Assembly: GCA_037043455.1 (NCBI GenBank)
Contig: JAWPHD010001828.1
Span: forward strand, 67,001-131,000
Reading direction: 5' to 3'
From: Cyrtodaria siliqua
Taxonomy: Eukaryota > Mollusca > Bivalvia > Adapedonta > Hiatellidae
DNA: 64,000 nt
Below are positions 32,301 to 44,060 of this stretch, one piece after another. The position numbers and the translations under genes are program-made. Below the pieces are notes generated by a model. That model was not told the DNA's origin. It did no database searches and saw only the letters and a program-made list of their open reading frames with translations. Position 1 is the first letter of the stretch, and each line of letters begins with the position of its first letter.

Positions 32301-35083
32301 ATAACATTGCAATCAAATTAGTAAAAATTAATTCAGATGAACATAGAACCGCCACGACGTCAGACACACTTTAGCGCCAAAACGTCATAAAATATGTGAC
32401 TCACACATAACGTTGCGTATAAAAGAGTTCGTGTTTTACAAAATAGCAGTTTGCGCTAACTTTTTAACAAATCAACAACAATGTTTTGTATAACGTGCAT
32501 TATTTTTATAAGCTGTCACAAATAATAAGTTTATGACTCGGATCTAGGTGAATTTGAATTTGTAATAAATAAAATAGTATCAGTTAATAAACTTGAGTAG
32601 TGTTACAGGTTTAACTCAACCAATCAAAATCGTTCTAGGTTGTATTACACGTGTGTCATACAATAGAATATTAAATGCGTGTTCGACACTGCTAACAAGG
32701 GACGTTATGTGATAATTATATGTAGAATTTCAGCGACCACACGTTTAACGCACGAGGTAGTAATTAGCAAACGAAATAGCTGACATAAGTGTTGATTTTA
32801 CACAAAAAATGCACATATTAACATTTATCTTTTCATTGATGCGCTGATATTGTATCTTAACTGTTTTATATGATTTTTAAACGACGTCAAATGCAAAAAT
32901 AACCGCACATTACGAAAATATATACGGGCTGAAACTTATGATATACTAATTAATATATAGAGGGAGAATGTCCGAAATTGATTCCGGCATTCTCGATTTG
33001 TATATTCTTTATTCAATATTTATCACTTTATCATTGTCTAACGTAATGGGTGCCTGAGGTTTGAAATGAACAATACGTATTTAACAATTATTATTTACCC
33101 ATATTTCTACCAGTGTCTTAAATATTATAAACGTGATACCTGCAACAAAATAAGTTTTATTTTTTAACAGTTTAATTGTTTTAAACTTGCTATTTGAATG
33201 AAATCGCCGCGCTGTGAAATTGTGAAGTTGGAACACTGGCGGTGAAAATCCTCTGAATGAACAATGAACCGAGGGCGTCGTATCTAATGATGTTGTTGTA
33301 CGATTGTAACCACTTCTGTATATAATACAAACTAATATTTAAAAATAATATTAATTTACAACATTTTAGGGAACAAAATAAGAGTAGTAAATCAGGAACC
33401 ACAGTTGCATTATAAAAATGATTAGGCTATTGATGCTAATAATTAAATTGTTCCTGACACAGAGAAAAATATGTCCAGTTCAAGTATATTATAACGGAAC
33501 CAATCTTTCAAACCATTAAGGTATTATACTATTAAACTGTCCTATTTAACAAAACAACGTTTTGACGTTTTTACGCTACGTTGTACCAACATCGCGCGTC
33601 ACGTTTAGTGCTGTTTGTCGGCAGTAGAAAGTCGTCCCCACTAAGAATTCGTAGTATTAACCACTGGTCCTTTGGGTACCTGAACTCAATATTATTAGAA
33701 TACCACTTAGGTCGATGCTAGAGGGTATAATAGTGTTGCAACAGGCATTACATCTCAGGAATATACACAACAAAACCGAGTGTTCTTTTTTCTCCTTTTG
33801 TGTCCGTTGTCTCCAAGGGATCCCCTTTTTAATATGTACTGACATTCACACGTGTGCTCGTTGAGCGAAGTGTGGCTGCCATAAAAAGTCGCCCAGATTT
33901 CAAGTCAGAAGTCTCGGCCAGTAGGACCGTATCATGCATATGTCTTTCTTGCAGATATCGGTCTGGGCAGATTAGGCCAATTAAAGCGCCCACTAGCGAT
34001 TAGCACAATTTAATCGCGCGTGAAAGTCGAAGTTTGCGTGACGTCATGTAGTAAATAAACGTAGAACGTCCATTGTTAATGCATCATTTAAACTTTTTAA
34101 CATCACGTGCTGCTTCTCATAAGAGAAAAATAAGAAATTATTATTAAATTAACTTAAAAATATGTTTTTGAAAGCCTCGCAGAATCTCTCAAAATCTCGC
34201 CAAAATCGCCCAAAACGTCCTATTTTTCCCAGGCCCTGGTTCTGTATTCGTGTAAAATACCGTAACGAAGAAATCAGAAGCGGGCCGGGTGACCGAGGCT
34301 AACAAGTCAGTAGTCTTATTACTTACTGCTCTTTTTGGGCATTTGAGCCCAATTAGACCAGTGCTAGGGGACGTGGGGGTGAAACACAGACAAATAATTG
34401 GTTTGATTCATGAGGTAGTTTATAGCGTAGTGTTTAAACACACAATAATATAGTTGAGTTTTAACATTCGTGTTGTGAGTTCGATCTCTGGAAACATCTG
34501 ATTGTAAATAATACATTTCTAAATATTATTGAATGAAAACAAATTGCTTACAATACGTTTTTCTTTCACCTAAACCCTTCTTTTGCTTTCTGTATAACAT
34601 TTAATATTATTAGTATTATACTGTGGGAGACGCATGTTTCTTTTTAATTATATATGCCGAGCGCAACCATTTCTAAATAATGGTAGCGTGAACAAAATAT
34701 ATTAAAATAATCATAACTCATAGTTCTTATTCAATGATTTATATACGTAAGAATTTCAAGACGCAGACAACTCTCAATCATTCGCTCATTCCTTAAATCA
34801 TGTGTTCGGAAGTGTGACCGCTGTAATATTTAAACTGTATAAAAGTGACACCTAGATAGAATCCAGCCCAATTATGAGATGGACAAAGAGAGAGTTTGCA
34901 CTTGTGAGTCTTTGGTAATCAGAAGGCAGCTTACTCCATCACTGTCCGGGTGACTTGAGAATAAATGATCTATACTGCAGAGATCAAAATAGATTTATAA
35001 AATATGTAAGTTACGCGGCCTTTGCTCTGAAAATGCTGTAGAATCATCGGCATATGAAAATGCCTGGAACCATAATTCGTCCG

Positions 35084-35113
35084 ACTGTGTGTGTGTGTGT
35101 GTGTGTGTGTGTA
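35084..35113 (+). repeat. (TG)n microsatellite
   Basis: About 14 uninterrupted TG units. A shorter (GT)n lies at about 35777-35791 in a similar context (ATTCGTCCGACTGTGTGTG), suggesting that the two flanks are duplicates. Confidence 0.85.
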
Positions 35114-36087
35114 GTTCTAGTCCTTCCGCCAACGAACACGACAAGGTAACCCTGAAGCGATGGGCACAATAGAGTCTGGACTGTTCTAGATGAGTGTGTT
35201 GGTTGATCTGGTGCTGCTGTGTTGCTGTGTAGTCGTCTCTGTTGATCGTATGTTGGTAGTTGTCGCTTTCGCTCTGTGGTTTTCGCTGTGGCGGTGAGGT
35301 GGGGGATCTGGACGACGTCTAGGTGGTGCTGTCTACATCCGCTGCTGGAAACAATCCCCTTTAGGGCCACACCCATCACAGTATGACCCCTGCGCCACAC
35401 ACACACCACCCCGTGGCCATCTTCCGTCTTCGGTTTTCAGTCTTCTATCCTCGGCGTCGATCCGCTGTGGCGGTGTAGCTCTCGGCTCCGGACTTCTGAC
35501 TTCAAACTTCCAACTTCAGTGTGGCCATCAGATGATGTGTGCTGTGACGGGACGCAGGAGACATCCTCACTCTCGGTCAAATGACACTCAAGCTACTAAA
35601 CCGTAATAAGTCAGTTCAGTAGTACCAGTGTTGATCACAATACGCGAATAAAGTGATCATACCAGTAATGGCGTATAGGACTGGCAAGGCGACCCCTATA
35701 CAAACATCATGAGTGTCATCAGTGCCCACGCAGCGACGTGCACGCGGTGAAGATAGCAGGTGGAATTCGTCCGACTGTGTGTGTGTGTGTATTTCTAAGG
35801 ATTATAGTCCCTCCACCTACGACAAGCGTCCTACCCGACGATTATAGGCACAATGTATGGACTTTTATCTGTGTGTTGTTGTGTGATGTGATGATATGTC
35901 TACTTGAAGCAGCGAACTCAATGGTTTCTTTATAGTACTGCCACACTGGAATACCACGCCGTAGTAGACATGATACCCCCACCCACCCAGTCACATTATT
36001 CTGACACTGGTCAATCAGTCGTAGCACTACCCATTATTTGCTCGTCAGGCAAGGGTTACAAGTGACTACTCCATTTTTAAAGTATTT

Positions 36088-36172
36088 GGTATGACGCGGT
36101 CAGGGGACTCTAACCCACGACCTCCCGAATGCAAGGCAGACGCTATAACCACTACACCACAATGCTTCGGTA
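36088..36172 (-). mobile_element. tRNA-derived SINE head or tRNA pseudogene
   Basis: On the minus strand GTGGTGTAGTGGTTATAGCG (A-box like), a TTGCATT anticodon-loop-like stretch, and GTCGTGGGTTAGAGTCCC (B-box like) are spaced as in a tRNA. The acceptor ends do not pair well, so a working tRNA is unlikely. Confidence 0.5.
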
Positions 36173-36218
36173 TTCGTCCGACTGATCATCCACCATCCCT
36201 TTCTACCATTGGTTGGTA

Positions 36219-37483
36219 TGGACGCTAAACGTCATTGCCCAATCAGGATCATCCGTCCAGATTTACGCTAATTTCATTGGTAAATTCCCCCCAACCAAAG
36301 CTTCAGTGTATCGTAAATCTAAGCTGTCAGATTCCCAAATGTGCTCGGACATTTATAACGGATTCTAACTTTATGAACCGATTACATGTATTATTATTAT
36401 AATTATAAACTCAGTTCTACATGACAAGTGTAACACAAGCATATATGATTTAGTGCATATGCGTGTTGATTCATGGAGAACATTGCGGACAAAGAGGACA
36501 GAATCTCGAGATAAACATTCCCCACCCACAAACAGTGCCGAAAGTTCCTGTATTTTACTTATAAAACTGAATAGGTACTTGTGTTAATTGAAGAACAATC
36601 ACTTGACAAGATACACACCAAGTATATATTCAAACTTTTTATTAAAATATACTTTATTACATTTCTATGGGTGAAAATTGGGATTTCTCAGTGAAAGAAT
36701 ATTCACAATCGCTAAAAAATAATAACTAACTCCGAATAGAACACAAAAATAACTAACTGCGACGTTGATTTATGACGTCAATAACGTGTTGGGGACGTCT
36801 ACGTCATTCGCCGAATACACCGAATAATTCTGGTTGAAATCACACATAATCTGAATAAAAACGTAATAAATAGATTACGTAACTGTTGTGATCGATTATA
36901 TGGAAATCTTTCACTCGACGGTAGGCATATGTTTTTTTCACTCACTCGCTTACGCTCATTCGTGAAAAGAACCACACGTCTACCATCGCGTGAAGGATTT
37001 CCCTGTAATCGATCCCAGCAATGATTAACTGGTTGATGTCAACTTGCGTTGTCGACTTTAAGCTGATTCATGAAGACTGCATATATGACAAATTGCACCG
37101 CAAACCACCTGTTCGAAACAAAGCTAATACTCCTACAAGGGTATAGCTATATGGTGTCATAAACAAAGATAACTCTAAGCTCCTGACATCATATCGGACA
37201 TTAACAACGTGTAAATATTCATATATTGATATAACAAATGTTCATGAAGTTGATTAGATAAATCGATTTGCATGTTAACATTTGTATCAATAAATAATGA
37301 ACCAACCTTGTAATACAGCTGTACCGCATGATAAAATACAAGGAATGTTCTTGGAGCAACAGAGACATATTGTTTATAAATAACATACACTGAGTGAAAT
37401 ACTATTTTCTAAATGGTATGATTTCCTGAGGAGATTTATACATAATTAATGGTAGGCCACATGAACGCAATTCAGTTCCCCTT
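36219..37483. other. Flank and 3' region of X copy 3, non-coding
   Basis: Collinear with 1-1207 but with a replaced middle part (36560-37030), which has a section related to 22840-22930. No gene. Confidence 0.5.
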
Positions 37484-38440
37484 TTAATGGATTCTTTCCA
37501 TTTTCCGTATTTTTCGTCTAGAAGCAAGGTATTTCATTTTCTTCTGTTTTCGTTCCACTGTTTCGTGGTCTGTCTGTATTGTTTTCATTGTCCGTCTTCC
37601 CCGTCTAGAAATAAGACGTTTCATACAATTATGTTGTCGTTCCTCCGCTTCTTGGTCAATCGTATCCCACCAGTCACTATCGATGTCGGAGTTTGGACCG
37701 TTACAATAGTCCTTTACGAGACATTCCATGTCTTTGTCTAACTCACGTCGAACGTCACGATAATTGAATACTATAACATCATTTTTCTCTAACCAGTTAA
37801 TCGACTCCTCTTCATTTGAATACCTGTAGACTTGGTCATAGCCAATAGCTAATACATGGTTGTTCGTCTCTACAAAAGTACTAAGAAGCCTGGCACATTC
37901 GTGGAAAGGCACGGTGCATGGTATATAGTGAGAGAATGCAATAACTACCGAGTCAGTGTGATATCCAAAACGACTTCTGAAATCGGTTATCATCTTTGCA
38001 AATATATGTAGTTTATCAATCCCCTTTCTGGGTATAGTTCTCACATTTTCGGGATAGTGACTATCAATTATACTAAATAATATTGTTTTACTTGGATCAA
38101 AAAGACGACACTCTCCATGTACAGGGAAGGAATTTAAAACAACAGCTACTCTATTTCTATAAAGTAACCGTTGTGTTGCATTAATCTCCTCCGGATTCAA
38201 AGTATGAATGTAAGAAATAAAGTCATCAACAGCGGAATGATCTTCGCGAAATATTTCATCATAAGACACAAAAACAGCTGCTAGGTATTGTTTCTTATAT
38301 ATTGCATGTCTATCATGGGCATCGTGTATTACACGGTTTGCTTCTTGACCGGCATCTCTCAGTGCCAACGTGTATCTGAGCAGCTTTGCTCGATTCTCTG
38401 ACATACAATTCAAAGGGATTCCTTCTGAATGCAGGTCCAT
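37484..38440 (-). CDS. Gene X copy 3, deaminase-like candidate
   Basis: Intact 318-codon frame starting MDLHSEGIPL. Segments: H108-G-E110; helix with H145 (LHIFAK, so no Glu after it, unlike copies 2 and 4); strand SVVIAFSHYI; P174-C175-x6-C182 opening a helix; strand 195-207 (HVLAIGYDQVYRY); helix 210-220; strand 221-230; then an acidic WW region (about 257-258) and a Lys/Arg-rich tail. This strand-helix order after PC-x6-C fits the C-terminal half of a cytidine-deaminase fold, and APOBEC4-type proteins also have six residues between the cysteines. Copies 1 and 3 share a start context with one extra base before ATG (AAATGCAATGG) relative to copies 2 and 4. A splice-acceptor-like CATACTTTCAG lies upstream near 38507. 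Activity uncertain. Confidence 0.5.
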   Translation of the reverse strand: MDLHSEGIPLNCMSENRAKLLRYTLALRDAGQEANRVIHDAHDRHAIYKKQYLAAVFVSYDEIFREDHSAVDDFISYIHTLNPEEINATQRLLYRNRVAVVLNSFPVHGECRLFDPSKTILFSIIDSHYPENVRTIPRKGIDKLHIFAKMITDFRSRFGYHTDSVVIAFSHYIPCTVPFHECARLLSTFVETNNHVLAIGYDQVYRYSNEEESINWLEKNDVIVFNYRDVRRELDKDMECLVKDYCNGPNSDIDSDWWDTIDQEAEERQHNCMKRLISRRGRRTMKTIQTDHETVERKQKKMKYLASRRKIRKMERIH

Positions 38441-38697
38441 TGCATTTTAGTAAATCATACCGTTGTACGCATCCTGTCAACAGTTTTCTTGCAAGTTTAG
38501 CTGAAAGTATGCAAGTTGATAAAACCAATATTTTGAAGGGGAAAATAGAAGATACCTGTAGTTGATCTGTGTAGTTACAAAGGTTATTTATACAAAGGTT
38601 ATTAACAAATTTAATAAAGACACCCAAATGTGTACTCACTTTATCATTAATGAATACAGTTTAAGTTAATTTAAACCAGATCAGTAGTACAATTTGA
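38441..38697. other. 5' exon/intron region of X copy 3
   Basis: Matches 2166-2395. Contains the candidate acceptor CATACTTTCAG (minus, near 38507) and no other signal. Confidence 0.4.
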
Positions 38698-39433
38698 AGT
38701 GGCAAAAAAGCCGCTGGGTGTTTAAACCGGGTTCTAGGGTGCACCAACCCTCACTCTTACACTATTGTCATCACAATAAACGGACAGTGTACATAAAGAT
38801 ATCGCCGCCGGGTTATACTCTCTAACAAACAAGGCAGCATTAATAGGAAATGTAAGTAAGACACAAATGATCATGTACTTATAATATAAAAAACAAAAGC
38901 ATAGAAAGCCACAATATAAGTGCTCAGTGACTTGGAAGAAGCCAGAGCAACAAGAGAACAAACAAGATAAGATTAAAGACAAACATTAAATGCTACCGTC
39001 CTATAAGGATTTAGGTAGACGTCATCATAGGGTCCACAAACTGTCCGGTCATCGCACAATCAAAGGGAAGCATAGTGACGAACTGTAAATGGGTCAGCCA
39101 CTAAAAATAGAGTACGTTCCCAAATGATAGGGTCATAACCTCTTTTGATGAACTTTTTTAACAAATTTAATAAAGATTGTATGAAAGTGATTATGACCAA
39201 GGATCTTACGAAGTTTGTAAATCACATCACCATAGAATTCAGGTTGTGATAGTCCTTGTCGCAGAAGAGTTCTTAAATTACTTTTATATTTTAGAAATAG
39301 ATCAGGGTTAAGATAATAAAACTTTGCAAATGTTTTTCGAAGTTTATAGAAACGGTAGAATTGCTAGAGTAGCTTTATAGATATACAAATATTACGAATA
39401 TTAAAGTCCACAACATGACTACAAGCTCTAAAT

Positions 39434-39811
39434 TTAAATCATCTCTATTGTCATACTAATTATTTCGCCATTTTCAATAGAGAGATGTAAATCAAGAAAA
39501 GAAGTGACAGTATCAGAAATGTTAGCTTTATTGAGTTGAGGTTCCTTAGGGTAGATAGTATTAACCATAGTAGAACAGAAAGTATTGTCAATGCTCAATA
39601 TGTCATCCAAATACCGAGAGGTGTCATTAAAGGCTTCAGTTACATCTGCCTGAGTATCTGATGAAAGACTCAACATGAAATCTCTTTCATAGCAATACAA
39701 GAACAAATCTGCGACAAGGGGTATACAGTTCGTACCCATAGGGATACCAACAATTTGTCTATAAACGGTAGTTCCATACCTGAAGAAAATATTATCTAAT
39801 GAGTGCTTCAC
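39434..39811 (-). pseudogene. RT core fragment with intact YLDD
   Basis: 125-codon frame: FRYGTTVYRQIVGIPMGTN, a LFLYCYERDF helix, RYLDDILSIDN (the catalytic Asp pair, intact here and YLND in the copy at 3090-3545), then FLDLHLSIENGEI. Flanking parts of the protein are out of frame. Confidence 0.65.
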
Positions 39812-40654
39812 AAACTTCTTGGCAAGTCCACAGAGTGTAATTGTCTAAACTGTCGTTAGTAAAAATGTCTTTGATATTATTACTGGCCAAAAACGTAGTT
39901 TTTTTCTCTAGTGAAAGTTTTTTGAATAAGAGCAATAACCTTGTCTTTAATAAAGTGATGTGGTAAAGTTGTATATAAGTCATACGTACTTATAAGTCAT
40001 ACGTACTTATAAAAGTGATGTTTGGTACACCCTTGAACCGGTTTAAACAACCCGGCGGTCCCTTTGCCACTGACCGTTCCAAGGCGGTAACCCTGTTGTC
40101 AACCCTTATATGTTTGTGATGTGCTTTTTGAATCACCTTTGCGTTGCAATACTTGTTGGAGGGACTGTATTCTGTGAATGTTACTCTTCCTGAATTTTTA
40201 ACAGATCAAAACAAATTAATCCCAGAGTTTTCATAAGTTTTTGAACAATATCATTTAACGTGATCTTTAACGGCAGTAAGACAGGAAGTTAAAAGTTTGG
40301 AGATGTTTGTATTGGTGCATGCGCTAGAATTCGAAATAAAGCGGGCCTTATACGGATTTTTATGTAATTTAGGAATCCAGTATATAGTTGGCAGTTTGTT
40401 TTGCTGTTTCGAAAGTAGTGAACCGAGTGATATGTGTGGAAACAACATCATCCTCAGTATATTGAACTGGAGTATTCGAATTAGTGCTACCGAGTTCCAG
40501 AGATAAAACATTCACGTAATGTAGGCGTCAAACAATAATTAAATTATTATTATCAGCAGGAACTAAAACAAATTTATTATGAAATTCTTGAAGTCCCGAT
40601 TTTAAATTACGAAACGAAAACCTAGGTCTCGGAGGAAGTAAAGAGGTGTTAAAA

Positions 40655-41182
40655 TTAAATGTCAATACGTGTATCTATAATTTTAAAAATTGACTTTTTC
40701 CAAGTACAAAGAGAATTTGGGTCCGCATGTTTTCTACGACACCATTTTATACTAAAATCCTCAATGGATTGGGTAATCTGAGCATGACATGCATTAAAAT
40801 CAATAATTGAAGGTAATCTATACTTAGGACCTTTAGAAAACAGATGCCGAATACCCTTATCTACAATATCAAAATTACCAGTGATGACATGACATGCTGG
40901 AGCATAGCAAAATTTTGATGTATTAGGAGTGTTATTTACTCTATCAAGGTCAGAAACTATTTTGTTGTAGTTGAAAATAATATTTCTAATTGTTATTTTA
41001 TACTTGAAAATGAGAATGAAAATTGTGTCTGCTCCTCGTCGAAGAAATGGACAAAGAGGTAAGACGTGAAAGCATAGATCAGCGACTGAGATAGTTATAC
41101 GCGATATACGTTTGATGTTACCATTACCCCTACGACCATGAGATCTAAGGTTACGCTTTCGAATAGAAAATATAGAAAACAT
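40655..41182 (-). pseudogene. N-terminal domain of the RT element
   Basis: 175-codon frame, MFSIFSIRKRNLRSHGRRG to TRIDI. It contains a basic start, NFDIVDKGIRHLFSKGPKYR and FSIKWCRRKHADP. Nearly identical to 14199-14813 up to KSIF; also present at 51686-52000 on the plus strand. No catalytic motif. Confidence 0.5.
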
Positions 41183-41480
41183 GGCAATATTAGGATCTTT
41201 TGAAATATTTCCTTGTTGATTTATTATTTATTTATTATTTAAGTTTATTTCAATATTTATATGCAAGTAGATATAAAAGACAAACAGAAAATGTAGCATT
41301 CAAGAACAACATGCATAGAAACAAACAACAATAAAAAGGATAAATTCAAGGCAATGTATATGACATCACAAACATAAAAGACTTGAAAATAGGGCTACCG
41401 CATTCGAACGGTCAGTGACAAATATGGCGTTTGGAGTTTAAACCAGGTTCTAGGATGCACCAAACCTCCCTCACCTTATT

Positions 41481-44060
41481 GTCATCCCAAAATCGATACA
41501 GTGTAAATCACTCAGGCTCACAAATGTTAACACAATTGCAAACATATAATCGACATATGGGCTACTAATACCATCATCGATATGAACAAAACCTATAAAC
41601 AATAAGTTACAAATACGTAGAACATTATACGTTATATACCTTAATAATACAAATCACTATACCTTTATTCCAAAATGTTAAACTGTTAACGACGTTCACA
41701 TAACTGAAAAAAAACATTTATCTTTACTTGATATCTAGTTATCATAACTTTTACTTTCATTATCGTTAATTGTGTTGATCAACAGTGTCCTGTGACTATA
41801 ACTTGAATGAGCATGTTCATTACACCCTCTCGCCTTAATTCCATTAAGCGATGAGAAAGCTTACATTAGCAGGATTTTATAACTGATATTTTGACAATAA
41901 AATACGTTTAAAAACATTTTTTTTTACTGAAAAAAGGCGATAACCTGTTTAAAATTACCTATTAAAAGTTTTTAATTTGACAATATGCAAACCTTTTAGG
42001 CCGAAATTAAAGTTTTATTTCATACACCAGACAAACCCGTTTTCGCTTTTTGGAGAAGGGATTGGATGGAGTATGAAAGTTAATACTCCTACCACGTAAT
42101 GTTGACAAAAATCGTGTATATTTCACTTATCGTTATCTTATCATTGATTATTTATCAGTCCATCTTCTTGTCATTTGGGTTATGTAATATATACAGCATA
42201 AACAATATTTTATTATTGCTTATTTAGATTTAAGACCGTATTATAGTCTTTACGTGGTTGAGAGTTAGCGGACGCTGCTGCATTTTTCAAAAAGAGAATG
42301 AAAGAAGAAATTTGGAAATCGCCGAACACGATAAATATAAAAAAGATTGCAGTCTCGGTTTGATTGAGACTGTTCATGAACGGTAGTGAAAAATGCTAGC
42401 ACCGTTCGCGCACTTTAGCTCCGGGTTGAGCAGAATACAATATTTATGAAAATGTGAGCCATCCTGAAGATGGTAGGCATATGACGGTGAACATGAAACG
42501 TTCATTGTGGTATGTTCATACTATTCCATGGTTTGCGGCGTATGGTCATAGTTTAAGAAAAATGCTTTGCCCTAAACGATAAATTTAGTTGGGAGCAGAG
42601 ATTATGAAGCAAGTGACAGTGAACAGACTAAATTAAAAGCAGACAACATATCCATATTAAACAATACTCAGAGCCTTTAAAGGCTGGAGTTGTGGAATCT
42701 CCCGTATTTCGCCCAATGTTTTCTCTTGGAGAGCAAAGCATTTTGTTAGAAACTAGGACCATACACCGCTGGCCATGGAATGGTATAAATATACCACATT
42801 GAAGGTTCCTTGTTTATCGCCTTGGGGATGGCTCAAACTTTCGTACTTTTGACACTTTAAATATTGAGTTCTGCTCAACCCGGGGATAGAAGGCGTGAAC
42901 AGGATCAAGCATTTTTTTACTACCGCTCATGACAGTCTCAGTCAATTCGAGACTGTAATATGTTTTACGTCGAGAATTATATTGACGTCGTACGCGATAG
43001 CGACACTGCCCCACTACTGCCTCACATACCTCACACATATCGTCGTAAGATTGCTACTATACATGGTATTATCTTGAAATATGGCAAGACGGTACAATAA
43101 AAATAGCACTGTCTAATGAAATATATTTACTTTGATATTTCAACCAGTTTTTAAGCTATCACCAAAGTCTACATAATTTTTGATCAACCCTCTCTTGCCT
43201 GTGATACGCATGGTTCGTAATATCTGCTTCAAACTAAATTCGTTTTTGTTTATTTCGCCCATTATTTTCTCGTGTAGGGCGTAGACTTTAATTAGAAACG
43301 GGTACCATACGCATCTGACCATGGCATAGTATAAACATACCACATTGAAGGTTCCATGTTCACCGTCATATACACCGTCATAATCATATCATCTTGGGGA
43401 TGACTAAAATGTTCGAACTATTGATATTTTAAATATGGAGTTATTCTCAACCCAGGAACAGTTAAACCGAGACTGCAATGATTTTGTTTTTATAAAAACG
43501 TGCGATTTCAACATTTCCACATACATACTATTGGTGGCGAAGAAAGATATTCAGTATGTATTTTCCTTTCTGCGTCGCACAGTTAACTCGTTGAAGCAGT
43601 GGTTTGCATTTCCCAAGAAAATGACACCATAAGAATCAAACTGTTTCTTCAGATCGAATGTTTCTTCAGACCGTAATTGAAAAGCGTTTTCTTGTTTTAG
43701 TAAATCATACCACTGTATGCTTTCTGTGAACGGTTTTCCTGATGAGAGACAGTTTAAGTTGAGCGTATGGTAATTATTAGAACCAATATTTTGAAGAAAA
43801 AAGTAGTTACTTGTATTACAATTGTTCTTTATACGACATGCACCGTGTGGTTCTCGGGCAAGAATAGGACAACTGCTTATCCAGGTAGAGAGATAAAATC
43901 TCCGTTGAATTTATATTCATTTTGACCTTTTTGACCTTATTAAAGACCTTCATCGCGATCCCTGTACTGTTTCAGGTACTACTTGAGTGTGACAGAAAAC
44001 AATGGACAAATATAGTGTTTATCAGAGAATTTGCAGCAACTCTGCAGTTCTGCAGGTGAG
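41481..44060. repeat. Block Q copy 2
   Basis: Collinear with 15380-18370 without the 470-bp insertion. Contains double-hairpin modules (42353-42415, 42905-42960) and the truncated X 5' end at about 43690-43860. Forms an inverted pair with 48810-51480. Non-coding. Confidence 0.65.

Larger units (their letters stand above)
31600..36218. other. Spacer between units A and B, non-coding
   Basis: No convincing gene. It contains a large hairpin (32133-32300), dispersed-repeat pieces (33640-33960 and 34290-34650, with CTGGTCCTTTGGGTACCTG and CTAAATATTATTGAATG sections), TG microsatellites, and a tRNA-like SINE. The 121-codon minus frame at 35044-35409 spans a TG/AC repeat and is low-complexity. Confidence 0.55.
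38698..41480 (-). mobile_element. RT-element relic, best-preserved copy
   Basis: Read on the minus strand: 5' terminal motif (41398-41475), AT-rich leader, N-terminal domain (41182-40655, MFSIFSIRKRNLRSHGRRG...), KFVLVPADNNN remnant (about 40545-40640), RT segment YWIPKLHKNPYKARF with SKLLTSCLTAVKDH (40511-40251), an inverted terminal motif (40020-40095), then the RT core (39983-39434) and a decayed C-terminus to a third terminal motif at 38698-38755. Stops and shifts break the frame. The family resembles Penelope-like or allied RTs; this is tentative. Confidence 0.55.

Noticed and set aside
35044..35409. 121-codon minus-strand frame
   Set aside because: Ends in a TG/AC microsatellite (Thr-His repeats), with no homology that I recognise and no counterpart elsewhere.
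36088..36172. Functional tRNA gene
   Set aside because: Internal promoter boxes look right but the acceptor ends do not pair. A SINE head or pseudogene fits better.
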